Of a stretch of 64,000 nucleotides of DNA, positions 12,401 through 22,637 are shown piece after piece (position 1 is the stretch's first letter; each line of letters opens with the position of its first letter). The notes under the pieces were generated by a model. The model did not search any database. It saw only the letters and a list, made by a program, of their open reading frames with translations, and was not told where the DNA came from. The position numbers were made by a program, and so were the translations under genes. Source of the DNA: Saccharum officinarum (taxonomy: Eukaryota > Streptophyta > Magnoliopsida > Poales > Poaceae); NCBI GenBank assembly GCA_020631735.1, contig CM036209.1, positions 5,865,451-5,929,450 of the forward strand. Reading direction: 5' to 3'.

Positions 12401-12764
12401 TATTGCAGTAAACCCGTGTCAAACTTTTTGAGCTTCATGAACCCCATGTTATATTTGTTGAGTTCGATATGGACTCACTCTTGCTATCTTCCCACATCTC
12501 AGGAAGGGTACCAGACTGTTAGATTCTGGAATTGTTAGGCTTGTGATCAACCAGTTAGTTTGATCCTGGAGTGAGGTCTACACCCGGTGTTCAGAGTTGT
12601 CTTTCCGCTGTGTTACTCTTTAAGGTATATTTTATACTATTGTGTTATGTATATTAAGCATTTGTCTCTTGATATTACACTTATCTGTGGCTATATGTGA
12701 GATTTGTCTTCTTTATTTCACATATGGTGTATGTCTGGTTTTGTCCTTAAAACCGGGTGTGACA
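9411..12764 (+). repeat. 5' LTR of the 13-kb element (3354 bp)
   Basis: It is matched end to end by 19276-22632. It holds only short shadow frames. It includes a GAA microsatellite near 11452-11470 whose copy number differs among the three LTR copies. Scattered single-base differences (roughly a dozen by eye) separate it from the 3' LTR. Confidence 0.95.
9994..10000 (+). promoter_or_regulatory. LTR TATA box of the 13-kb element
   Basis: TATAAAA in a CpG-rich segment, about 584 bases into the LTR, is conserved in the 3' LTR at 19860-19866. It fits a U3/R promoter. The internal truncated LTR lacks it. Confidence 0.7.
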
Positions 12765-12767
12765 GAT

Positions 12768-12779
12768 TGGTATCGGAGC
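12768..12779 (+). other. Primer-binding site 1 (one mismatch)
   Basis: TGGTATCGGAGC sits three bases after the 5' LTR. It differs by one base from TGGTATCAGAGC. Confidence 0.85.
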
Positions 12780-13006
12780 AATGCTGACTGTAGGACGCAA
12801 GCCTAGTTAGAACTGGACGTTTAGCATGTTCTCATTGTTGCCTATTTCTTGCTTCTCTTTAACTTTGTTATTTTCTCAAAGTTATGCTTAATTCTATCCC
12901 CGTTCTGTTATAAAAACCTTGTCTCTATTTTGAACCTTTTCTCCTTGTCTATTAGACGGCTCGTGACGAGAAGACTATGGATTTCAGAGGTTAAGAGGAC
13001 TGAATT

Positions 13007-14023
13007 GTGTCGCTCTTGCTCACTTTTGACAAGAAACCATTAGCGATGCAAAACCAATTACTAGAAGAAATGGCTCAACATGGGAATTCTCAACGATGCT
13101 TATCTCAAGGTCAAGCCAACATATCCAAGGGGTCAGAGAATATACAAGTAGCAGAAGCTTGGAAGAATATGAAATCTAATAAAGATGTTGATAGTAAGGC
13201 ATTTGGAGAGCAGGAACAATGTCACTGCTGTAAGCATTATGGTTTTTCCTGTCTTCAAAACGAGTCTAATAAGGGGAAAGTCAAGGTGGATCCAAATTTT
13301 GCGATCAACATGGACAAGAAGAGAAAGGCAATCTCATTAGAACCACTTGTGGAAAGCAATCAGCAAGCGAGTTATACTACATTGTCACATGCAGCCCTGA
13401 TCCCCTGTCAAACAAATTCAAACCCTGAAGAGTTAGAAGCCCCTATCGCTAAAACTACTCCCCATGAAGTAGTCATAGATGGGTGGACAATTACCTATAA
13501 GGAGTATCAACCCCGAAAGGCCAAACAAGCTAGGAAACAAGCCAAAGGGACGAAGGTGAACTTTTATGGCCAGCAAGATAGCAACATACCAAACAACAGT
13601 TCCTTGGAGTATGACATCACAAAAGATCCAGCTAAGAGAAAGTGTTATCATTGCCAGCAGGAAGGACATTATGTCAAATCTTGCCCACAGAAGAATCAAC
13701 AACAGCAAGACCTAGGACAGGATGTCCAAAAGGAGCATGTGCAGGGAAATAAATTAAAAAGAAATTACATCCATGGAAGGTTGAAACATGTGGATATTTC
13801 CACCATTCCCGGAGCTAAGGAGGTCGTGTTTGGATCAATTCCAGTAAGTTCAGGAAATGCCAAGGTTTTGTTTGACCCCAGTGCCTCACATTCGTTCATA
13901 TCTAGACAATATGCAAAAGATCATAACATACTTATGCTTCCAGGGGGGAAAACAGTTATGGTTGAAACTCCAAGAGGTGAAATAAAGGCAGACCGCATAT
14001 GCCCAAAGTTAGTCTGGACATAA
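13007..14023 (+). CDS. Gag-like protein with zinc knuckle and protease-like domain, copy 1
   Basis: The frame encodes 338 residues. A CCHC knuckle (KCYHCQQEGHYVKSC, around residue 214) binds nucleic acid in related Gag proteins. A retropepsin-like segment (VLFDPSASHSFIS, around 287-299) follows. The usual catalytic Asp-Ser/Thr-Gly is Asp-Pro-Ser, so I expect no protease activity. A standard capsid (Retrotrans_gag) domain is not recognised. The N-terminus has an unusual CHCCKHYG cluster. Near 13999 a one-base loss relative to copy 2 (CCCAAAG versus CCCAAAAG) ends the frame. The coding potential is real because the copies share the frame, but function is unknown. Confidence 0.7.
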   Translation: MSLLLTFDKKPLAMQNQLLEEMAQHGNSQRCLSQGQANISKGSENIQVAEAWKNMKSNKDVDSKAFGEQEQCHCCKHYGFSCLQNESNKGKVKVDPNFAINMDKKRKAISLEPLVESNQQASYTTLSHAALIPCQTNSNPEELEAPIAKTTPHEVVIDGWTITYKEYQPRKAKQARKQAKGTKVNFYGQQDSNIPNNSSLEYDITKDPAKRKCYHCQQEGHYVKSCPQKNQQQQDLGQDVQKEHVQGNKLKRNYIHGRLKHVDISTIPGAKEVVFGSIPVSSGNAKVLFDPSASHSFISRQYAKDHNILMLPGGKTVMVETPRGEIKADRICPKLVWT

Positions 14024-14114
14024 AGGGGGTAAATTTTAAGGTAAACCTCATTGTTTTGGATTAATGGGCATTGATGTTATCCTTGGAATAGACTGTTATC
14101 TATTTGTAAAGGAG

Positions 14115-15784
14115 TGATTTGTATTACTTTAGTTTCATAATTTGAATCTAAATTTGACTATGAATTAAATATATAGTATCTATAAAATATCTTATATATG
14201 TTATTATATAATTAAAACACATGAAACTAATAGTTTTATATTTTCTTCTATGAGCAAATCTTTCGGTAGATGTATCTTTCAACCGTAGCTTCGATTAGAG
14301 TGCTTTTCGCGCCTGTGTGTTCATAGCAATGCGTAGAACCTCTTTAAAATCTTTTCACATATTGTTTCATATGTTTGGTGTACTGTTCTAATTTAGATCT
14401 ATTGTTTGCTTCGTGTATGATTGTATCGATGTGTGTGTGGTGATTTTTGATCAAGTCCAGTCGGTGAGATATACGTGGTTATCAAGAAGAAGAAGAAGAA
14501 CGTTGAAGATTAAAGCTTACCGAAGGATCGGTGTTTAAGGCAAGTATAGCATGGGATTATCCTTGTTTCCTATTCACCTTTAATATACTTAATTCATGTG
14601 CATGTGTCTACCTTGTTACCACTAAGGATATCCTAGCTTTTGTATCTTGTACCTTGACACCTATGCAACATTGCATTGGGTAGTATTATGCTAGTGCTAA
14701 AGATAAATAACCATGATCTGTAACTTGACTAATGGTATATGCAATAAACGTTTAAAAGATGCTTTATAGCAACATGGCTCAAGGGGCTAGAGCATGGGTT
14801 ATTTTTTGGTGCTCTAGTTTCTCTCCTAAGGACTTATCTGTAAGCGAACATCCGGGACTTACAGTACAACTGTGAGGGCTATATGGCTCTGGCTTTAGTC
14901 AAGTATGAGGACCTTTTCTAGCTTGTTAGTGGTAACCTTCATGGCGTAAGAACGGCTTGACGAATCGGGTATAGTGCGCCTCTGTCCTTATGTGTAGGCT
15001 GCGTGTTATTGTGCCATTTGGAAGGGGGGCTCTACATCTGTTTGCCGAGTGAATCTAATGGCCCTAACTTGTTAGACGAACCTTTGAAAGCTTCATAGTG
15101 AACCCTGCTGACCTTCCTTGGAAGTGGGTCAAGAGATTAGCTACCTCGGGCGAAAGGGTAAATCACGACTCACAGTGAAAGTGTACAACCTCTGCAGAGT
15201 GTAAAACTGTTATATCAGCCGTGCTCACGGTCACGAGTGGCCTTGGACCCTTACAGAATAAATGATGAACACTGATGATAATGATAATACTGATGATATT
15301 GATGCTCACTAATGATTATTGTTTCTTGCTATACATTATTCTCGTTTACATGATCATGAGGTTATTTGGGATTTTGGTAAACTTGTTGCTACTCAATTGT
15401 TAAAAGATGACTCACTAAAAGCTATTGCAGTAAACCCGTGTCAAACTTTTTGAGCTTCATGAACCCCATGTTATATTTGTTGAGTTCGACATGGACTCAC
15501 TCTTGCTATTTCCCACATCTCAGGAAGGGTACCAGACTGTTAGATTCTGGAATTGTTAGGCTTGTGATCAACCAGTTAGTTTGATCCTGGAGTGAGGTTG
15601 CACCCGGTGTTCGGAGTTGTCTTTCCGCTGTGTTGCTCTTTAAGGTATATTTTATACTATTGTGTTATGTATATTAAGCATTTGTCTTTTGATATTACAC
15701 TTATCTGTGGCTATATGTGAGATTTGTCTTCTTTATTTCACATATGGTGTATGTCTGGTTTTGTCCTTAAAACCGGGTGTGACA
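14115..15784 (+). repeat. Internal truncated LTR (third LTR)
   Basis: This 1670-bp segment matches the 3' half of the LTR (from 11083 to 12764 in the 5' copy). It lacks the TATA-bearing half. The left junction with gag-like copy 1 lies in a five-base word (TGATT, 14115-14119) shared by both parents. It carries several one-base losses in doublets and triplets relative to both outer LTRs. Confidence 0.93.
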
Positions 15785-15787
15785 GAT

Positions 15788-15799
15788 TGGTATCAGAGC
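15788..15799 (+). other. Primer-binding site 2 (perfect iMet type)
   Basis: TGGTATCAGAGC follows the truncated LTR at the same offset as site 1. It matches the usual plant tRNA-iMet site exactly. Confidence 0.85.
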
Positions 15800-16026
15800 A
15801 ATGCTGACTGTAGGACGCAAGCCTAGTTAGAACTGGACGTTTAGCATGTTCTCATTGTTGCCTATTTCTTGCTTCTCTTTAACTTTGTTATTTTCTCAAA
15901 GTTATGCTTAATTCTATCCCCGTTCTGTTATAAAAACCTTGTCTCTATTTTGAACCTTTTCTCCTTGTCTATTAGACGGCTCGTGACGAGAAGACTATGG
16001 ATTTCAGAGGTTAAGAGGACTGAATT

Positions 16027-17244
16027 GTGTCGCTCTTGCTCACTTTTGACAAGAAACCATTAGCGATGCAAAACCAATTACTAGAAGAAATGGCTCAACA
16101 TGGGAATTCTCAACGATGCTTATCTCAAGGTCAAGCCAACATATCCAAGGGGTCAGAGAAGATACAAGTAGCAGAAGCTTGGAAGAATATGAAATCCAAT
16201 AAAGATGTTGATAGTAAGGCATTTGGAGAGCAGGAACAATGTCACTGCTGTAAGCATTATGGTTTTCCCTGTCTTCGAAACGAGTCTAATAAGGGGAAAG
16301 TCAAGGTGGATCCAAATTTTGCGATCAACATGGACAAGAAGAGAAAGGCAATCTCATTAGAACCACTTGTGGAAAGCAATCAGCAAGCGAGTTATACTAC
16401 ATTGTCACATGCAGCCCTGATCCCTGTCAAACAAATCCAAACCCTGAAGAGTTAGAAGCCCTCCCGCTAAAACTACTCCCCATGAAGTAGTCATAGATGG
16501 GTGGACAATTACCTATAAGGAGTATCAACCCCGAAAGGCCAAACAAGCTAGGAAACAAGCCAAAGGGACGAAGGTGAACTTTTATGGCCAGCAAGATAGC
16601 AGCATACCAAACAACAGTTCCTTGGAGTATGACATCACAAAAGATCCAGCTAAGAGAAAGTGTTATCATTGCCAGCAGGAAGGACATTATATCAAATCTT
16701 GCCCACAGAAGAATCAACAACAGCAAGACCCAGGACAGGATGTCCAAAAGGAGCATGTGCAGGGAAATAAATTAAAGAGAAATTACATCCATGGAAGGTT
16801 GAAACATGTGGATATTTCCACCATTCCGGAGCTAAGGAGGTCGTGTTTGGATCAATTCCAGTAAGTTCAGGAAATGCCAAGGTTTTGTTTGACCCCAGTG
16901 CCTCACATTCGTTCATATCTAGACAATATGCAAAAGATCATAACATACTTATGCTTCCAAGGGGGAAAACAGTTATGGTTGAAACTCCAAGAGGTGAAAT
17001 AAAGGCAGACCGCGTATGCCCAAAAGTTAGTCTGGACATAAAGGGGGTAAATTTTAAGGTAAACCTCATTGTTTTGGAATTAATGGGCATTGATGTTATC
17101 CTTGGAATAGACTGGTTATCTACTTGTAAAGGAGTGATTGAGTATGCCCAATGTTCAGTGTTTCTAACTACACTTTCAGGAGAAAGGATTGAGTATGAGG
17201 GTATTAAATCTACACCTGAGGGATACCAGGTTGACCCATCTTAA
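16027..17244 (+). pseudogene. Gag-like gene, copy 2, frameshifted but longer
   Basis: This is a near-identical repeat of 13007-14114. Two one-base losses in C runs (near 16422-16426 and near 16826) break it into frames at 16027-16455, 16574-16864 and 16843-17244. The last part extends beyond copy 1 and shows more of the retropepsin-like fold, including the hydrophobic VILGIDWL strand, again with DPSA in place of the catalytic triad. Copy 1 is intact at both sites. The breaks may be consensus errors in a hard-to-resolve duplication. Confidence 0.8.
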
Positions 17245-18577
17245 GGTATGAGTTATAAGAATGGTAAAGAGGGATGCAGAGATTCAGATGTCCATATAAA
17301 GCAATAAGGAATGTAAGAGACGTTATCTACTCTGGATGCTGCTACAATCACACCATGTTTAAGGAATAGGAGTTATGTCCCGTGTAATAAAACCGTTAGT
17401 AGCCAAGTTGAGTCGTCTTAATGTGTGGCTAATGAACATTTAAGTGTTTAGTTGCTTTGTGCTTATGTTTATGCTTGAGTTGGAATTTTGTAATGAGTGG
17501 AATGATCTCGTGGGTTTTGACCATGATTTCATTTAGTTTATATGTATAAGGTATAAGGATTAATGAAATAAATAGCTGGGTTTTGGTTATCTCCTGCTTT
17601 CTATATCTTGTCTTTCGGAGCAGCCTGTCTTTATCAACTTATATCTCTGTTCTTGAAAGACCAAAAATCATGAGAAAATTCTGGACAAGAGTGGACTTCA
17701 ACATCTCTCTCTAAATGCAAGAACTACCCTCATAGCTATTTTGGATTGGGAGATACAAAAATCACAAGACGATGCAACTGTGCTGTCTGAAACCTGGAAC
17801 AGAATCTGTTATGTGTTGTTTTCGGTCAAGTTAGCTGCAGAATCTGGAAGTGTGTTCTATAAGTAAGTTGCAGAGAATTTTATAAGCTTTTCATCGGTGT
17901 AAACTACAACTTCATTGGATTAACAGAATGAGAGTTACAGCTGTTTTACTGCACTGCTGATTTTCTGCTCGTGAGAAATTTTAGATTTCTTGTTCTTACC
18001 CATACACAAGAGTATCATTGGGATGTCAGAACACTTTTATGCTAAGTAGCTCATCTAGAAAAGGGTTCAAGCTACCCTATTTGGTGTTCCTTATTTTAAG
18101 GGGGGTAGCCAATGTAAAGAAGGATTATTAAGATTGAACTCTTTAGTTGGAAGTATTGGTTAGTCTCCATGATTGAGTTGCCACTCTTGAGCAAAAATGT
18201 ACTGTGAACAAGGTTGATAATTTTGGATCCATGGAGACGAGAGTTGTCCTTTTGGATAGTTCATGATTATGATCATCTATACTTGCTCGTGTTGCTGATG
18301 TTGGTCACTTGATGACAGGAAGTGTAGTGTCTCATGACTCAGGAGCCATATATGACGTCTCACACTAATATGTGGGAAAAAAATTGATGTTTCTACCATT
18401 GAAGGATGTTATGGGTATGATGAAGCCGAGCACTATCAAAACAACAATGTTGAAGAGCAAGTTGGGAGTGAACTAAGTCAGAATCCACAACAACGAAAGC
18501 GAAAAAGGAAAGCCCATAAGAAGCCTACTCAAGGAAGCAAAGCGCAGCAAAACTATGTCAATGGAAGACTGAGCAAT
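17245..18577 (+). other. Internal non-coding stretch of the 13-kb element
   Basis: No gene is recognised. The stretch holds a polypurine-tract-like site at 18094-18108 (TTTTAAGGGGGGTAG). A Lys/Gln-rich coding-like segment from about 18390 leads into the next frame. Confidence 0.5.
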
Positions 18578-19120
18578 GTGGATATGGATAAAATTCATGG
18601 AGTTACCAAAGTAGTGGGAGGTTATATTCAAGTAAGCTCAGTACAAGTTTTTGCTCTATTTGACCCCAGTGCTTCGCATTCTTTCATTTCCGCCGACATG
18701 GAAGAGACGTGCAAGATGGTGAAGTGTCTAATGAGGAGGCCTTTGCTAGTTCAAACCTCAGTGGGAGAAATACAGGCAGATCAGATATGCCCGAATGTCA
18801 GTCTTGTCATAAACAAAGAAAACTTCACCGCAACACTCATTGTGTTGGAGTCACTTAAAATTCGCGTGGTTCATGGTAATGGATGGCTCTGTGCACACAA
18901 AGGAGTGATTTATAGTACTTGGTGCACAATGCTCTTAACAACACCGTCAGGGAAAAGAATTGAGTATCAAGGTGGTCGACTTTTACATGAGGGAGACGAG
19001 AATGATCAATTAGAAGATAGGTACACCAAGGATAGCAAAGTGGACCATGAGTTTACTGAAGTCATAGCAGAGGAACAAATAACTTTGGAGGAGCTCAATA
19101 GGAGAGATGCTCATGCTTAG
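18578..19120 (+). CDS. Diverged gag/protease-like frame
   Basis: This frame of 180 residues is clearly related to, but strongly diverged from, the C-terminal half of the gag-like copies. It shares the leader NGRLSNVDMD (compare HGRLKHVDIS) and FDPSASHSFIS, then a retropepsin-like beta layout. The catalytic glycine is again absent, and the later GIDWL strand reads GNGWL. An acidic tail (EEQITLEELN) ends at a TAG. It may be the C-terminal part of an older Gag, acquired by recombination with a related element. No function is assigned. Confidence 0.6.
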   Translation: MDMDKIHGVTKVVGGYIQVSSVQVFALFDPSASHSFISADMEETCKMVKCLMRRPLLVQTSVGEIQADQICPNVSLVINKENFTATLIVLESLKIRVVHGNGWLCAHKGVIYSTWCTMLLTTPSGKRIEYQGGRLLHEGDENDQLEDRYTKDSKVDHEFTEVIAEEQITLEELNRRDAHA

Positions 19121-19260
19121 GCAGATTAGTTAGTCAGGATTTGAGAAATTGTCTCATGACTCTGAGCGAAAAGAGTAATTTGGAAAATGAGGATCAAATA
19201 AAGACAAAGTGTCATTATCTCTTTTATCATCATCTTCCGAATCTCGGGACGAGATTCATC

Positions 19261-19272
19261 TTAAGGGGGTAG
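19261..19272 (+). other. Polypurine tract of the 13-kb element
   Basis: TTAAGGGGGTAG lies directly before the 3' LTR. It is nearly identical to the tract of the Tekay element at 39823-39837. Confidence 0.85.
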
Positions 19273-19275
19273 AAT

Positions 19276-22200
19276 TGTAACACCCTGAAATTTTGAAGAA
19301 ATGAAAAATAGGAAAAATATGATTTTTATATTTATTTTTGTGAAGCATGTAAATTTAGAATAATTTTTATAAACTTAAAATCAAATATAAGAGTAGAAAC
19401 ATGTTTGTGCACTCATGCTGTTGCATTTAAATTTTTGAGATGAGTGGTTTGATCAAATTCAAATTTGGATTTGAAAATTCTTTGAAATTTGGCTTTGAAA
19501 AGTTTGAAAAAAAGAAAGGGAATTTTCCTCTTCGGGCCAAAACTTTCCCGCAGCCCAACTCCCCGGCCTGCCTCGGCGGCCCACCTTTCCCTCTCCCGCG
19601 CCCGCCTTCTCCCGCATGGGCCGAGCCCAGCCGCGGCCAGCCGGCCCAACTCGCGCGCGGCCGCTTCCCTCACCCAGCCGCTGCCCCGTTTTTCCTCTGA
19701 GTCGCCGACATGCGGGACCCACCTGTCAGCGACGTGTTTCCCCTTTCCTTTCTTCTTCCTCCGGCGTTTTCCATCGACGAACGCCGCCTTCCCTCTCTTC
19801 CCCGATCCGAATCGATCTCCAAATCGCCCTCCTTTCCATAACCGGAGATGCCCACGGGCTATAAAACGAGACCCTCACCTCTCCGCCCTCATCCCGTCTT
19901 ATCGGTAGCCGCTTTGGTGCTCGGGAGCTAGGTCACCGCGAGCACGAGCTCCACCGTCCGCCCCTCCAAGCTGCACGCGCTCCTTGCTTCATCCCCGGCC
20001 ACGATTCTGCCCTAGGTGAGTTCGCGTTCGAGTTATCTACCCGCAGGTACTCTCCGTTCGTGTTTTCGTGCACCGTAGAGCGAGATAGGTTATTCCGGCC
20101 ATGGCGCCGCCGCGGGAAGCTCACCGTCGGCCGATTCCGACCGGAGCGCCGCCGGTTTCCTCCCTGATCCGATTTGGACCGTCCGATTTGAATCCAACGG
20201 ATGTAAATAGAAGTTACCGGTTCGTTTGTAAAATTGTAAAGAAACCCTGAAGTTTTTAAGTTCTTAACCCGCAGTCCAAAGCGTATTCCCGGTTTACGTT
20301 TTCCTTTCTGTAAAGCGTATTTTGATCGCGTAACTTCCGAAAATACGTTTTGATTTGTTGAAAGCGTATTTCGTCTCAGTAATTGAAAAATACGTTTTTT
20401 GATATTTACAGTTTTGCCACTGAGTTTGTTTTAGTCATAAATTATCCGTTTTAACTCCGATTTGACCCGTTTAAATTGCGTTAGATTCGTATTTGCGAGC
20501 TCTACATGATGATAGAACTGTACAGTAGGTTTGAGATAATTTATTTTCGAGTTTATATTAAAGTAATTATTTATCTATAGGAAATCTTAGAAAATTCATA
20601 ATTTGTACGTTTTAAATCCAAATTTCGTGATCTTTATGTCTATGTGATCGTAGTAATGTGTAGAAGAGTTTGACAAACTTGTTATACTGTTAGTGTTACT
20701 GTTGGTTAGGTTTTCTATTTTTAAGTTCCGATGTGAGATTTAATCTATTACTTTAATAAAGTAGATCTTGTTTAAATCATATCTTCTACGTTTTAGATCC
20801 GTTTTAGCTCATTCGAGTTGCGTTAGATTCATAGCAACGAGATCTACGCGTTAGTGACAGTATTTGCCATATTACTAATTCTGAAATTTTATGGTTTAAA
20901 TCATATCTTGATTAATAATTATGCAACTGGGTTTTGTAAATAAAATATGATTTGTTTTACTTTAGTTTCATAATTTGAATCTAAATTTGACTTAATTCCA
21001 TATATAGTATCTATAAAATATCTTATATATGTTATTATATAATTAAAACACATGAAACTAATAGTTTTATATTTTCTTCTATGAGCAAATCTTTCGGTAG
21101 ATGTATCTTTTCAACCGTAGCTTCGATTAGAGTGCTTTTCGCGCCTGTGTGTTCATAGCAATGCGTAGAACCTCTTTAAAATCTTTTCACATATTGTTTC
21201 ATATGTTTGGTGTACTGTTCTAATTTAGATCTATTGTTTGCTTCGTGTATGATTGTATCGATGTGTGTGTGGTGATTTATTGATCAAGTCCAGTCGGTGA
21301 GATATACGTGGTTATCAAGAAGAAGAAGAAGAAGAAGAACGTTGAAGATTAAAGCTTACCGAAGGATCGGTGTTTAAGGCAAGTATAGCATGGGATCATC
21401 CTTGTTTCCTATTCACCTTTAATATACTTAATTCATGTGCATGTGTCTACCTTGTTACCACTAAGGATATCCTAGCTTTTGTATCTTGTACATTGACACC
21501 TATGGGATATTGCATTGGGTAGTATTTATGCTAGTGCTAAAGATAAATAACCATGATCTGTAACTTGACTAATGGTATATGCAATAAACGTTTAAAAGAT
21601 GCTTTATAGCAACATGGCTCAAGGGGGCTAGAGCATGGGGTATTTTTGGTGCTCTAGTTTCTCTCCCTAAGGACTTATCTGTAAGCGAACATCCGGGACT
21701 TACAGTACAACTGTGAGGGCTATATGGCTCTGGCTTTAGTTAAGTATGAGGACCTTTTCTAGCTTGTTAGTGGTAACCTTCATGGCGTAAGAACGGCTTG
21801 ACGAATCGGGTATAGTGCGGCCTCTATCCTCATGTGTATAGGCTGCGTGTTATTGTGCCATTTGGAAGGGGGGCTCTACATCTGTTTGCCGAGTGAATCT
21901 AATGGCCCTAACTTGTTAGACGAACCTTTGAAAGGCTTCATAGTGAACCCTGCTGACCTTCCTTGGAAGTGGGTCAAGAGATTAGCTACCTCGGGCAAAA
22001 GGGTAAATCACGACTCACAGTGAAAGTGTACAACCTCTGCAGAGTGTAAAACTGGTATATCAGCCGTGCTCACGGTCACGAGTGGCCTTGGACCCTTACA
22101 GAATAAATGATGAACACTGATGATAATGATAATACTGATGATATTGATGCTCACTAATGATTATTGTTTCTTGCTATACATTATTCTCGTTTATATGATC

Positions 22201-22632
22201 ATGAGGTTATTTGGGATTTTGGTAAACTTGTTGCTACTCAATTGTTAAAGAGATGACTCACTAAAAGCTATTGCAGTAAACCCGTGTCAAACTTTTTAAG
22301 CTTCATGAACCCCATGTTATATTTGTTGAGTTCGACATGGACTCACTCTTGCTATCTTCCCACATCTCAGGAAGGGTACCAGACTGTTAGATTCTGGAAT
22401 TGTTAGGCTTGTGATCAACCAGTTAGTTTGATCCTGGAGTGAGGTCTACACCCGGTGTTCGGAGTTGTCTTTCCGCTGTGTTACTCTTTAAGGTATATTT
22501 TATACTATTGTGTTATGTATATTAAGCATTTGTCTCTTGATATTACACTTATCTGTGGCTATATGTGAGATTTGTCTTCTTTATTTCACATATGGTGTAT
22601 GTCTGGTTTTGTCCTTAAAACCGGGTGTGACA
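19276..22632 (+). repeat. 3' LTR of the 13-kb element (3357 bp)
   Basis: This is a full-length partner of 9411-12764, with the same TGTAAC start and TGACA end. Its TATA box is at 19860-19866. Private changes here include GGGCAAAAGG where the other two copies read GGGCGAAAGG. Confidence 0.95.
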
Positions 22633-22637
22633 CTCAA
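22633..22637. repeat. Target-site duplication of the nested element (right)
   Basis: CTCAA repeats 9406-9410. The interrupted Sirevirus codons resume at 22638 without loss. Confidence 0.95.

Larger units (their letters stand above)
9411..22632 (+). mobile_element. 13.2-kb non-autonomous gypsy-type LTR element with an internal third LTR
   Basis: The element starts TGTAACACCC, ends GGGTGTGACA, and has a five-base duplication (CTCAA). The order is: LTR, primer site, gag-like gene, truncated LTR, second primer site, second gag-like copy, non-coding stretch, a diverged protease-like frame, polypurine tract, LTR. No reverse transcriptase, RNase H or integrase frame is present anywhere inside, so enzymes would have to come in trans. 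The outer LTRs look about 99.6% identical by eye, which suggests recent insertion into the Sirevirus. Large gag-bearing derivatives without pol are known in plants as LARD or TR-GAG elements. Confidence 0.92.
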
